DNA of 14,946 nt from an uncultured bacterium (GCA_938003595.1 CALKYH010000045.1:1-14946); one strand, 5' to 3'; numbered from the stretch's first letter, positions 1 to 7,747 are shown. A program made the numbers and translations. Notes: generated from the sequence alone by a model not told the origin.

Positions 1-309
1 GCCGCCCAGGATCATCTTCCATGCGTACAGGTACCGTGTGGAGTGCATGTCCCAGCCGCGCGTGGGGAACGGCGCCGCCTTGCCCAGCACCTTCAGCCAC
101 ATCGGCGCGATCAGGTCAATGTGCGTCGCCTCGATGTCCAGCCGGTCCGCGCAGTGATGCTTCAGCGCCCGGGCGACCGATTTGAAGCCCAGGATGTTCC
201 CGTGGATGAACAGCGCCCGCACCGGCCGGTCCGCCGGGGACGAGCCATCCGCCGGCGGCAGCTTGTCCGGCGTGACGGCGTTCAGATTGGTGGAGATGAG
301 CTGGTTCAT
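1..309 (-). CDS. Possible glycosyltransferase, N-terminal 103 residues (runs off the left edge)
   Basis: The frame opens with ATG at 309 and stays open to the edge. A GGGAGG ribosome-binding site lies 8 bases before the ATG and supports this start. The visible protein has a polar N-terminus of about 30 residues and then a hydrophobic strand and loop, RALFIHGNILGFKS, followed by an alternating helix/strand pattern (ARALKHHC, then DIEATHIDLI). This resembles the first Rossmann unit of GT-B glycosyltransferases, where a short 'LFIHGN' strand ends in a substrate-binding loop. No signal peptide is visible, so it should act in the cytoplasm. It is divergent from the phosphatase-family gene at 363 and close to a polysaccharide cluster, which fits a sugar transferase role. 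The catalytic C-terminal half is outside the window, so the family call is tentative; another Rossmann-type enzyme is possible. Confidence 0.5.
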   Translation of the reverse strand, partial: MNQLISTNLNAVTPDKLPPADGSSPADRPVRALFIHGNILGFKSVARALKHHCADRLDIEATHIDLIAPMWLKVLGKAAPFPTRGWDMHSTRYLYAWKMILGG

Positions 310-339
310 GCCGAGGGCCTCCCCCGCCGAGGAGCGGAG

Positions 340-347
340 TTTATAGT
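340..347. promoter_or_regulatory. Candidate shared -10 element between divergent genes
   Basis: The only AT-rich spot between the divergent starts at 309 and 363 is TTTATAGT. Read on the minus strand it gives TATAAA (345-340), placed about 30 bases before the ATG at 309. Read on the plus strand it gives TATAGT (342-347), a 5 of 6 match to TATAAT, only about 15 bases before the ATG at 363. No good -35 hexamer is visible on either strand, so this is a weak call. Confidence 0.3.
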
Positions 348-362
348 CGGCCGAGCGACGCC

Positions 363-1451
363 ATGACCGCGAACCAAACACCCGAGAATCCGACAACCCC
401 GGACAAGCCCCGCCGGAAAGTCCCCAGAACGCGACTGGGCCGCATCGTCCACCGGGCGCTGTGGTGCGCCTCGTGGCTGGCCGCGCTGGCGCTGGTCCCG
501 CTCTGCGCCGCCTGGCTGTTCGCCGGCGCGGGCTTCGAGGTGGACCTGGCCGCGAACCTCACGGCGCAGAGCGCCCTGGCCGCGCTGCTGCTCGCCCTGT
601 GGTGGCTTGTGCGACGGCGCTGGGCGCGCCTGGGCGTCGCCGCCGCGTGCGCGGCGCTGGCGATGGCGGGCGTGGTCGCCGCGCCCCGGGCGGCGCGGGC
701 CGGCGCGCCGGCCGACACCGCGCGCATCGTCCGCGTGCTGACGATGAACGCCTACGCCTGGAACCGCGATCCCGCGGGGCTGATGGCGCTGCTGGACACC
801 ACCGACGCCGATGTCGTGACGATCCTCGAGCCGCCGACCGAGCTGCTCCAGGGCATGCGCGCCTCGGCGTCGCTGCAGGCGAAGTACCCCTACCGCCAGC
901 TCCCCGAGCACGCCGAGGCCGGCGCCCGCATCATGCTCAGCCGCTGGCCGGTCGAGCGCCTGCGCCGGCGCGAGGTCCCCGGCGAGCCGAACGAACCGGA
1001 CTGGCGCTACCACGGGCGCTCGTGGCGCGTCGATGGCCCCGCGCCGTTCGTCCTGAGCATGATCCACCCCGAGAGCCCGCGCAACCGGCTGCGCTGGAAG
1101 CAGGGCAACGAGGACATCGAGATGATCGACCACGCCATGGCGAACATGGTCGAGCCGCTCGGCCTGCCTGTCGTCGTCGCGGGAGACTTCAACGCCACGC
1201 CCACCGGCTGGCGCTCGCGCCAGATCACCCGCACCACCGGCCTCCGGCGCGCCAAGCCCTGGTCCGCGCCCGTCGGCACCTGGCCCGCGTGGAGCTTCTG
1301 GCCCGCGCGCATCGCCATCGACGATGTCATGGTCAGCGAGGGCGTCCGGGTGATCCGCTGGAAGACCCAGACCCCGCCCCCCGACGGCAAGCGCGGCGTG
1401 CTGAACTCCGACCACATCCCGGTGAGGATCGATCTCCTGATCCCGCAGTGA
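363..1451 (+). CDS. Membrane-anchored endonuclease/exonuclease/phosphatase (EEP) family protein
   Basis: The 362-residue protein starts with a basic, proline-rich cytoplasmic segment, followed by about three hydrophobic segments (near residues 35-57, 67-85 and 89-107). A complete EEP-fold domain begins near residue 122. The EEP signature residues are all present: N129 in VLTMNAY, E156 in TILEPP, H235 in MIHPES, D275 and N277 in AGDFNATP, D320 in IDDVMVS, and D350-H351 in NSDHIPV. These form the metal-dependent phosphodiester-cleaving centre of the DNase I/AP endonuclease/inositol-phosphatase superfamily. The layout resembles YafD/VexD-like proteins, whose substrates are poorly known. It is the only complete plus-strand gene here and converges on the flippase gene, with 23 bases between the stops. 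No clear ribosome-binding site precedes the ATG, so a leaderless or very short-leader transcript is possible. The fold is confident; the substrate cannot be told. Confidence 0.85.
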   Translation: MTANQTPENPTTPDKPRRKVPRTRLGRIVHRALWCASWLAALALVPLCAAWLFAGAGFEVDLAANLTAQSALAALLLALWWLVRRRWARLGVAAACAALAMAGVVAAPRAARAGAPADTARIVRVLTMNAYAWNRDPAGLMALLDTTDADVVTILEPPTELLQGMRASASLQAKYPYRQLPEHAEAGARIMLSRWPVERLRRREVPGEPNEPDWRYHGRSWRVDGPAPFVLSMIHPESPRNRLRWKQGNEDIEMIDHAMANMVEPLGLPVVVAGDFNATPTGWRSRQITRTTGLRRAKPWSAPVGTWPAWSFWPARIAIDDVMVSEGVRVIRWKTQTPPPDGKRGVLNSDHIPVRIDLLIPQ

Positions 1452-1454
1452 GCC

Positions 1455-1471
1455 CGCCGGCCGAGCCGGCG
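1455..1471. other. Short hairpin between convergent genes
   Basis: CGCCGGC (1455-1461) and GCCGGCG (1465-1471) form a perfect 7-bp stem with a CGA loop. The hairpin lies between the plus-strand stop (1449-1451) and the minus-strand stop (1475-1477). It could help end transcription from both sides, but neither strand has a U-run, so it is not a convincing intrinsic terminator. Confidence 0.3.
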
Positions 1472-1474
1472 ACC

Positions 1475-3253
1475 CTAGCCGGGGCGGTCCGAGTCCGCCG
1501 TCTGCTCTTCCGCCGCCTGCGCCTCCGCCGCGATGCGCTGCTCCTCGAGCATGCGCTTGCGCTCGCCCTTCTTGCGCTTCTTCACCGGGGCCACATCCGG
1601 CACATACTTCCCCAGCCCGACCCGGCGCATCACCGGCCCGAACATGGCGATGATCCGCAGGCGCTCGCTCTTTTCGAACACGATGAAGAACGCCAGCGGC
1701 GCCCACAGCATGCCCAGCCCGGCGCAGCACGCGAACAGCGTGAGCAAGTCCCACTTCTGGACATTCAGCACGAGCGTCGCGCCGATCGCCAGCACGGGGA
1801 TCAGCGGCAGCGAGGGCCGCAGGAAGGTCTGCACGAACTGCTGGCGCAGCGGGATGCCCATGAGCCTGCGGATCAGCAGCGGGAAGTACACGCCGAACAG
1901 CGCGATCTGGCACAGCACCGTGGCGACGGCCATGGCGCGGGCGTCGCGCCAGATGAACATGGCGGCGGTCGCCAGGCCGATCTTGATCGCGGCGCCGCCC
2001 ATCAGCGCCGGGGCGGTCTTCTTCTCGTGGCCCATGCCGTAGAGGATGTTCCCCGCCGCGACATTCGTTTCGGCCAGCACCACGCCGGGGATCATGATGG
2101 CGAAGAACTGCCAGGCGAAGACGAAGGCGTGCTGCGTGGTCATGCCCACGGCGGCCAGCTGCGCCTGGTTCTGCGCCGTCATGAGGCGCTTGCCGATCCA
2201 GACCTCCATGATCGGTCCGGCGAAGCAGCCCATGATGACCGCGAAGAACGCCGTGACGCCGAAGGCCACGCGCATGACGGTCAGGAGCAGCGCCTGGTTC
2301 GTGGCGGCGCGGCCCTTTTCGTGCAGGTCCGCCGCGACGCTCTCGACGCCGAAGGCCAGGTTGCCGCCGAACATCCGCGTGAACCCGCGCAGCTGGTTGA
2401 TGACCTGGTAGATGCCGTTGTAGACGGGGCCGAAGAACAGGTTGAGCAGGATCGGGTCCGACGAGTAGAAGCCCAGGCGCGCCGTCTGGTTGCCCATGGC
2501 CAGGCCGCCCGTGGAGGCGAGCGACTTCAGGACCGACCGGCTGACCAGGGAGCGCCGGAAGCGGGCGTGGGGCTCGAGGTGGCGGATCTCGAACGCCTTG
2601 GCCACGCCGTGGAACGACCGCAGCAGCACGCGCAGGATCACGAACGCCGCGAAGACATTGACCGTGACGACCATCGGCAGCAGGTAGATCGCGAGCACGG
2701 CCGCGGTCAGGTCCATGATGCGGTCCACGGTGCGGTGCAGGTTCTCCTGCAGGTGGCGGTGGCTGGCGATGTAGAGGTTCTTGTAGGGGAACAGCGCCAG
2801 GACCTCGACGATGAGCACGGCCTCGCAGGCGAGCGCCAGGCGCAGCAGGTTCGTCGAGCCCGGGGGGTGCTTGAGGAACAGCGGCCCGGTGATCACCAGC
2901 GCGGCCGCGACGGTCGCCGCGATGCACGAGGCGATCGCCGCGAGCACGATGCCGTTGCTGAAGACCGTGGAGATGCGTTTGCCGTCGCCGGAGGACAGGG
3001 CGCCGGTCAGCTCGCGGGTGAGGGTCTTGCCCACGGCGGCGCGCATGGGGTTGTTGGCCCCCATCGTCACCGTGACCAGCGACAGGATGCCGAACATGGC
3101 CAGGCCCAGGTGCTGGATGAGCATCGGGGCGAGGATGATCGTGACGACGATGTTCAGGACGATCCGCAGCCACGACGACGCGGCGATCAGCAGCAGCTTG
3201 CTGGAGGTCCGCTGAGGCCGGGTGTGCATCGCGGCGGAGAGTTTGCGGCGCAT
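1475..3253 (-). CDS. Wzx-type polysaccharide flippase (MOP superfamily membrane protein)
   Basis: This 592-residue polytopic protein has many hydrophobic helices spread over residues 18-540. The N-terminal stretch LLIAASSWLRIVLNIVVTI, followed by a helix ending in HLGLAMFGILSLV, is the usual opening of Wzx/RfbX and MATE-like flippases, with the 'G…FG' turn between helices 1 and 2. Such proteins move undecaprenyl-linked oligosaccharide repeat units from the cytoplasmic to the periplasmic face of the inner membrane. It is the last gene of the minus-strand run and follows the polymerase gene after 36 bases, the classic Wzx/Wzy pairing. The protein is longer than typical flippases (about 420-500 residues). 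Part of the excess is a charged C-terminal tail from about residue 558, with KKRKKGERKR and then Glu/Ala-rich sequence. No good ribosome-binding site precedes the ATG at 3253; an internal ATG at residue 9 is an alternative start. Confidence 0.82.
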   Translation of the reverse strand: MRRKLSAAMHTRPQRTSSKLLLIAASSWLRIVLNIVVTIILAPMLIQHLGLAMFGILSLVTVTMGANNPMRAAVGKTLTRELTGALSSGDGKRISTVFSNGIVLAAIASCIAATVAAALVITGPLFLKHPPGSTNLLRLALACEAVLIVEVLALFPYKNLYIASHRHLQENLHRTVDRIMDLTAAVLAIYLLPMVVTVNVFAAFVILRVLLRSFHGVAKAFEIRHLEPHARFRRSLVSRSVLKSLASTGGLAMGNQTARLGFYSSDPILLNLFFGPVYNGIYQVINQLRGFTRMFGGNLAFGVESVAADLHEKGRAATNQALLLTVMRVAFGVTAFFAVIMGCFAGPIMEVWIGKRLMTAQNQAQLAAVGMTTQHAFVFAWQFFAIMIPGVVLAETNVAAGNILYGMGHEKKTAPALMGGAAIKIGLATAAMFIWRDARAMAVATVLCQIALFGVYFPLLIRRLMGIPLRQQFVQTFLRPSLPLIPVLAIGATLVLNVQKWDLLTLFACCAGLGMLWAPLAFFIVFEKSERLRIIAMFGPVMRRVGLGKYVPDVAPVKKRKKGERKRMLEEQRIAAEAQAAEEQTADSDRPG

Positions 3254-3289
3254 GAGGCGGGTCTCTCGCTTCCGGGCGATGCGCCGGGA

Positions 3290-4681
3290 TCAGGCGTGCG
3301 CGGGCTCGGCGTAGCCGTCCGCCGCCTCGTACTCGGGCTCGTCCTCGAGCTGGTAGGCCGCGGACCCGTCGTCCTCGACGCGCCCCAGGCCCACCGCGCC
3401 CAGCAGCCTGGCGATGATCAGCAGCGAGACATAGGCGCCCAGCACGGCGGCGACATAGTTCGCGGCGAACACCGAGGTGTCGCCTCGCGGCATGCCCACC
3501 ACCTGACCCATCGCCGAGCCGATCGGCAGGACGATGTACGGGTTGTTCGGTTTCAATCGCACCAGCTCGTCGAAGAAGCGGATGAACAGGCCGGCGACAA
3601 CGCCGTAGACGAGCAGCGCGTACCAGCCGCCCTCGGCCGCGGCGTGTCCGACGATGCCGGGGCCGATCTTCAGATCATCCTGGCGCACGCCCTGGATGCT
3701 CGCCTTGGAGGCGATCTCCGTGGACAGCGGCTCGGGCTTGGTGTGCCAGATCATGCGGGGGATCGGCAGCATGACGAAGTACTTGATCGTCATGAGGTGG
3801 CGGTACTCGAACCGCTCGGGGTAGTTGTCGATGAGCCACATGCTCGTCGGGGCGCAGTTCTGGCCGCTGAGCAGGTCCAGGAAGCCGGCCTCGAGGTTGG
3901 TGCTGCTGGTCATCTGCGCCACGCGCTTGCCCAGCGCCTCTCGCTGCTGGGACTCGCGGACCGAGGTGAACGCCGCGAGCAGGATCGCCGGCGGCAACGC
4001 CATCAGCGCCAGGCGCGGCGCCAGCTGCGTGAACTTCAGGTGGCGCCAGTGCGAGTAGTACATGCCCCAGAGCATGGCGGCGCCGATCGCGACCAGCGAC
4101 CGGCGTCCGAAGGTCTCGGACAGCACCAGCGCCAGGTTCACCATGACGATGCCGGAGCAGAAGATGGCGACGATCGGGTTGAGCAGTCGCGGCGCCCAGA
4201 TCCAGCCCGCCATGCCGCAGGCCATCGCGGAGAACGCGAGCGCCACCTTGCCCATGATCGCCGAGACGGTGCCGATGGGGATGGCCACGCCCACGCGCCC
4301 GACGATGGCGACCACGGTGAGGGCGATCGCCAGGATGAACAGCAGCGGCTCGGAGGGATAGACCTTGGTCGTGGGCACCAGGCGCGCCGCCTGCCTCGCC
4401 CCGACGCCCCAGCGATAGAAGCCGTAGAACAGCGCCAGGAAGATGGTCACCATCACGGTGAACTGGAAGCCCGCGGCGGGCCAGTCCTGGAGGCTGTAGC
4501 GGTTGTTGCGCTCGGTCAGGATCGGGGGGATCGCGCTGGTCAGCTGGAACACGATCATGCCCAGCAGGAAGAAGTTGCGGATCGACAGCAGCTCCACGCG
4601 GTGGCGCGAGAACTGCACGATCATCATGATCATGATGCCCAGCGAGAAGCACGAGAGGTAGATGGCCAGCAGTGTCGGCAT
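3290..4681 (-). CDS. O-antigen/oligosaccharide repeat-unit polymerase (Wzy-like)
   Basis: The 463-residue protein has about 10-12 membrane helices and one large polar loop at roughly residues 241-340. The loop carries LPIPRMIWHTKPEPL (near 305-319), and IGPGIVGHAAAEGGW follows near 339-353. A proline-arginine-tryptophan-lysine-proline loop followed by a glycine-rich 'G…GW' helix start is typical of bacterial oligosaccharide repeat-unit polymerases, where loop arginines are needed for joining repeat units. It would work in the inner membrane and polymerise units delivered by the neighbouring flippase. AAGGA three bases before the ATG at 4681 supports the start, and only 6 bases separate it from the preceding sulfotransferase stop. 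After the last helix (about residue 433) comes a strongly acidic tail with EDEPEYEAADGYAEP. Wzy proteins are poorly conserved, so an O-antigen ligase-like role cannot be excluded. Confidence 0.75.
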   Translation of the reverse strand: MPTLLAIYLSCFSLGIMIMMIVQFSRHRVELLSIRNFFLLGMIVFQLTSAIPPILTERNNRYSLQDWPAAGFQFTVMVTIFLALFYGFYRWGVGARQAARLVPTTKVYPSEPLLFILAIALTVVAIVGRVGVAIPIGTVSAIMGKVALAFSAMACGMAGWIWAPRLLNPIVAIFCSGIVMVNLALVLSETFGRRSLVAIGAAMLWGMYYSHWRHLKFTQLAPRLALMALPPAILLAAFTSVRESQQREALGKRVAQMTSSTNLEAGFLDLLSGQNCAPTSMWLIDNYPERFEYRHLMTIKYFVMLPIPRMIWHTKPEPLSTEIASKASIQGVRQDDLKIGPGIVGHAAAEGGWYALLVYGVVAGLFIRFFDELVRLKPNNPYIVLPIGSAMGQVVGMPRGDTSVFAANYVAAVLGAYVSLLIIARLLGAVGLGRVEDDGSAAYQLEDEPEYEAADGYAEPAHA

Positions 4682-4687
4682 GGGTCC

Positions 4688-5611
4688 TTATCTTCGGCTG
4701 ATCGGGCCTTCGGGCCGGGCAATCGGGCCATCCGGAGAGCCATCTTTGGCGCGGAACTTGCGCCGGACCTCGTCCAGGTCCCAAACCGGGCCGCTCAGGC
4801 CCATGATCCGGCCCAGGCGCTCGCATTCCGGGGCCAGCTCGTCCAGCAGCCGGTCCACCGTCTCGGGCCGGGGCGGGGCCGGTCGGGGCGGGGCCTTGGG
4901 CAGCAGGGTCCGCTGGGCCCAGCGCCGGGCGCCCTCGGGGGCCAGGCCGCGCACGACCTTCTTATAGACGGGGCTGCGGAAGAACTTGGTCAGGCCCCGC
5001 GGCACGGGCTTGCCCTCGCCCTTGTTGGCGATCGACGCGTCCGAGACGACCTCGGGCCTCTCCTCGATGCCCAGGTGCCGGTGCAGCAGTGCGGCGTGCC
5101 CGCGCCGGTCCTGGATGAAGGACTCGAACCGCACGATGAGCACGGGCTCGCGCCCGTAGCCGTTGATCCACGGCTCGATCTGCGTCGCGTAGCGCGTGTA
5201 GTCCACCAGGCGCGGGTCCTTCGCCAGCGTGTCCTCGATCACGGGGCCGGTGCGCCCGTTGGAGAACAGGTGGTAATGGTGGCTGATGATCCGGGAGATG
5301 GGCTCGCGCACGATGTAGATGAGGCGCAGGTCCGGGGTGAGGACCTGCTGCGCCCGCTCGACCGAGCCGGTGCGGGTCGGGAGCTTGGTGTAGCCGGTGG
5401 ACGCCTCGCCGCATTTCTGATCGGGGCGGGCGGGCTCGAAGAGCGCGGCGTACTCGCGCCGGCCAGCGTCGGTGAGGACCCGGTCGTCGCAGAGGTTGTG
5501 CGGCTCCTTGTCGTCGGGCATGAAGACCCGGGGGTGGGCGCACAGATCCTTGAAGAGCGTCGTGGTGCCGCACTTCATGGCGCCGACGAGGAGGAAGTCC
5601 GGCAGCCTCAC
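4688..5611 (-). CDS. PAPS-dependent sulfotransferase (heparan-type domain)
   Basis: This 307-residue protein starts with GTG at 5611, inside the stop of the upstream gene (GTGA, 4-base overlap), so translation is probably coupled. The domain begins at once with LPDFLLVGAMKCGTTTLFKDL; the MKCGTTTL loop (residues 12-19) binds the 5'-phosphosulfate of PAPS. KEPHNL (35-40) and GEASTGY (68-74) match the pattern of sulfotransferases acting on carbohydrates. IVREPISRIISHHYH (100-114) supplies the 3'-phosphate-binding Arg and Ser. No signal peptide is present, so it should act in the cytoplasm on lipid-linked sugars before export. Frame statistics allow the reading frame to continue far upstream, but that part overlaps the other sulfotransferase and lacks sense, so the GTG is preferred. 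The last 15 residues (SPDGPIARPEGPISR) are a small repeat-like, low-complexity tail. The family is certain; the acceptor is unknown. Confidence 0.88.
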   Translation of the reverse strand: MRLPDFLLVGAMKCGTTTLFKDLCAHPRVFMPDDKEPHNLCDDRVLTDAGRREYAALFEPARPDQKCGEASTGYTKLPTRTGSVERAQQVLTPDLRLIYIVREPISRIISHHYHLFSNGRTGPVIEDTLAKDPRLVDYTRYATQIEPWINGYGREPVLIVRFESFIQDRRGHAALLHRHLGIEERPEVVSDASIANKGEGKPVPRGLTKFFRSPVYKKVVRGLAPEGARRWAQRTLLPKAPPRPAPPRPETVDRLLDELAPECERLGRIMGLSGPVWDLDEVRRKFRAKDGSPDGPIARPEGPISRR

Positions 5612-6465
5612 GCGGGGACCCTCACGGGCGCGGCGTCGTTGGAGCAGGTCTGCACCCAGGAGCGGTCCGGCGCGTAGCCGGAGTCGATGAGCGCGGCGCC
5701 GCAGTGTCGATCGAAGATCTCCGCGGCTTCCTTGGTGAAGTGGTTGGTCCAGTCGCCGGCCTTGCCCTTGCGGAGGAAGGTGGTGCGGTCCTCGGCGCCG
5801 GCCTTGCGCCCGGACTGGCGGGCGAAGGCGAACTTCTCGACGGCCCACTGGGCGCGCTCGGGGTCGATCTCGTCGGCGCCGGTGACGGCGCGCATCGCGG
5901 CGCTGAGCGTGCCGACGCCGTCGGCGAGCAGGTCCTCGTAGCGGATCAGCGCCACCTGCGGGTTCTTGTTGTCGAGCCAGGTGCGGACATGGTCGCCCCA
6001 GTTCACGCGCGCGGCGAAGGGCTTGCGCATCTGGCGGTCGATGAACGCCGCGAAGTGCTTGCGCGGGTTCTCGAGCAGGTCCGTCCCGCCGCCGAACCAC
6101 TGGCGGCGGAGCTTGGCGCCGGCGGCGCCTTCGGGGACGCGACGGGCCATGTGGAAGTAGAGCGAGGCCATGGTGTCGCGCCCGTCGCGCAGGACATAGA
6201 CGCCCTTGCGGTAGGACTTCCAGACGGTCTCGTGCCCGTGCACCACGGCGGGGCAGCCGACGGGGAGGATGGAGCCCTTGGGGAAGGGCAGCTGCAGGTA
6301 GTCGGCGACGACCTGGCAGACCCATGTCGTGCCGGACTTGGGGTAGCCGACGACGAAGACCAGCGGCACCGCGTCGGGCAGGCGCGTGCCGAGCCAGAAA
6401 GTGGTGAAGTGCGAGCAGGCCCGCAGCGTCACTGATTTGCGCAATCTCCGGCCGATCGTCGGCAT
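5608..6465 (-). CDS. PAPS-dependent sulfotransferase (cytosolic SULT-type domain)
   Basis: The protein has 285 residues. The PAPS 5'-phosphosulfate loop is VGYPKSGTTW (39-48). A histidine-rich turn, VVHGHETVW (74-82), stands where the catalytic histidine of this family would be expected. YVLRDGRDTMASLYFH (90-105) is the 3'-phosphate-binding region with Arg and Ser. RKGKAGDWTNHFT (232-244) is a near-perfect copy of the RKGxxGDWKNxFT motif that closes the PAPS site in SULT enzymes. It would transfer sulfate from PAPS to a hydroxyl or amino group in the cytoplasm. It lies 3 bases after the glycosyltransferase gene and overlaps the next sulfotransferase by 4 bases, so it is part of the polysaccharide operon. 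The first 30 residues are basic and lack a clear signal peptide. The acceptor is unknown; a glycan intermediate is inferred from context. Confidence 0.9.
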   Translation of the reverse strand: MPTIGRRLRKSVTLRACSHFTTFWLGTRLPDAVPLVFVVGYPKSGTTWVCQVVADYLQLPFPKGSILPVGCPAVVHGHETVWKSYRKGVYVLRDGRDTMASLYFHMARRVPEGAAGAKLRRQWFGGGTDLLENPRKHFAAFIDRQMRKPFAARVNWGDHVRTWLDNKNPQVALIRYEDLLADGVGTLSAAMRAVTGADEIDPERAQWAVEKFAFARQSGRKAGAEDRTTFLRKGKAGDWTNHFTKEAAEIFDRHCGAALIDSGYAPDRSWVQTCSNDAAPVRVPA

Positions 6466-6468
6466 CGA

Positions 6469-7662
6469 CTAGTGGCTCCCTCGCGTCGCGGCGGCCTGCT
6501 CGTACATGGCGACATATTCGCCGACAACGCGCCCGGGGTCGAGCCGGGTCAGGACCCAGGTTCTCGCCCTCTCACCCATCGCCCTTCTTCGCTGCGGGTC
6601 GGCCAGGAGTTCGCCCAGCGCCGCGACGAGGGGCTCGGGCTGGGGGTCCACGATCGCGGCGCCGCCGGATTCCTCCAGTTCGGGCCAGATATCGACCCCC
6701 CTGGTGGTGACGGCGACCGTGCCGCTGGCCATGGCCTCGATGGGGGCGAAGCCGAAGTTCTCCTGGCTGGTGGGCAGGACGAACAGGTCCGCGGCCTGGA
6801 AGAGCGAGACCTTGGTCGGGCCGGTGACCAGGCCGAGGAACTGCGTGGTGTCCTCGACGCCCTGCTCGCGGACGAGCGCCTTGAGCGACTCGGTGTACGC
6901 GGCGTCGCCCGTGCCGGCGATCAGCAGCGCGGCGGGGGTTCCGGCTTTCTTCAGGATGCCGGCGGCGCGGATGAGGTGGGGCAGGCCCTTCTTCTCGTGG
7001 ACGCGGCTTAGGAACAGGAGCTTGGGCAGATCGGACGCGGCGAGCGGGTAGGCGCTGCGCGCGGCGTCGGGGCCGGGGAGGCTGCGGAAGGGCTCGAGGT
7101 CGAACAGCAGCGGCGCGACGACGGCCTTGCCGCGCGGATACCACTTGATGGACTGGCGGCGCTCGAACTCGGCGGTGGAGTGGACCAGCGCCGCGGACTC
7201 GAGGTACCTGCGGCCGCCGAGGGCGAGGTACACCTTCTTCTTAAGGGTGCGCTGGGACATGGACCAGTCATCCAGCATGCCGTGGATGGTGACGATGTAG
7301 GGCACGCGCGCGGCGCGGGCGGCTTTGGCGATCTGGAGGTTGGAGGGGATCCACACGGCGTGGATGTGGGCGACATCGGCGCCGGCGATGGCGGGGTTGA
7401 TCTGCGCGAGCGCGGCGTTGTCGAAGCGGCCGCCGGACTTGCCGGGGCGCGGCGCGACGACGACGCGCGGGCCGGCGCTGTCGGTGGTCCACGCCGCCTC
7501 GGCGCTGACGCGGGGCCAGTCGGCGGGGACATCGAGGTCGTCGAAGGTGAGGAGGACGACCTCGTGCCCGGCCTGGGCGAGGGCGGTGCAGAAGTCGAGG
7601 ACGGCGCGCACGACGCCGCCTTCTTCGAGCCGCATCGTCTTGAGGTAGTGGAGGATCTTCAT
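6469..7662 (-). CDS. GT4-family glycosyltransferase (GT-B fold)
   Basis: The 397-residue protein has the two-domain GT-B layout. The N-terminal domain holds the acceptor-side loop EEGGVVRAV (13-21) and HIHAVWIPSN (99-108), plus IVTIHGMLDDW (123-133). The C-terminal domain holds LFLSRVHEKKGLPHLI (216-231), where Arg and Lys contact the nucleotide-sugar phosphates, LLIAGTGD (246-253), and the EX7E motif E-NFGFAPI-E (301-309) followed by AMASGTVAV. These define the GT4 retaining glycosyltransferases that build cell-surface polysaccharides from NDP-sugars. It is the first gene of the five-gene run, with 3 bases to the next gene. No Shine-Dalgarno sequence is visible before the ATG at 7662. A weak -10-like TGTAGT (7683-7678) lies just upstream, so the mRNA may have almost no leader. 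The sugar specificity cannot be read from the sequence. Confidence 0.9.
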   Translation of the reverse strand: MKILHYLKTMRLEEGGVVRAVLDFCTALAQAGHEVVLLTFDDLDVPADWPRVSAEAAWTTDSAGPRVVVAPRPGKSGGRFDNAALAQINPAIAGADVAHIHAVWIPSNLQIAKAARAARVPYIVTIHGMLDDWSMSQRTLKKKVYLALGGRRYLESAALVHSTAEFERRQSIKWYPRGKAVVAPLLFDLEPFRSLPGPDAARSAYPLAASDLPKLLFLSRVHEKKGLPHLIRAAGILKKAGTPAALLIAGTGDAAYTESLKALVREQGVEDTTQFLGLVTGPTKVSLFQAADLFVLPTSQENFGFAPIEAMASGTVAVTTRGVDIWPELEESGGAAIVDPQPEPLVAALGELLADPQRRRAMGERARTWVLTRLDPGRVVGEYVAMYEQAAATRGSH

Positions 7663-7747
7663 CGCGGGGCGGGAGAGACTACATCGGCGAGACGGCGGGC
7701 GTGGCGCCGCCTCGGCGTGAGGTTCTCAGGGCTCGCGAGGGTCCGAT

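Noticed and set aside
306..3173. A 955-codon open frame on the minus strand
   Set aside because: It overlaps the flippase in another frame and the EEP gene in antisense. The product is Arg/Pro/Gly/His-rich and lacks the hydrophobic helices or motifs seen in the real frames.
4699..4740. Repeated ATCGGGCC/CGGGCC units as a possible tandem repeat element
   Set aside because: The units are few, imperfect and lie inside the coding end of the sulfotransferase, where they encode a Gly-Pro-Ile-rich tail. They are better explained as low-complexity coding sequence.
461..5677. A single very long open frame of over 1,700 codons on the plus strand
   Set aside because: It runs antisense across several well-supported membrane and sulfotransferase genes. 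Its translation is rich in Arg, Ala, Gly, His and Asp with no domain, which is what high GC content at third codon positions produces in the opposite strand.
5612..6325. An N-terminal extension of the second sulfotransferase in its own frame
   Set aside because: It is out of frame over the first sulfotransferase, is Arg/Pro-rich without motifs, and the PAPS-binding loop begins a few residues after the GTG at 5611, where such domains normally start.
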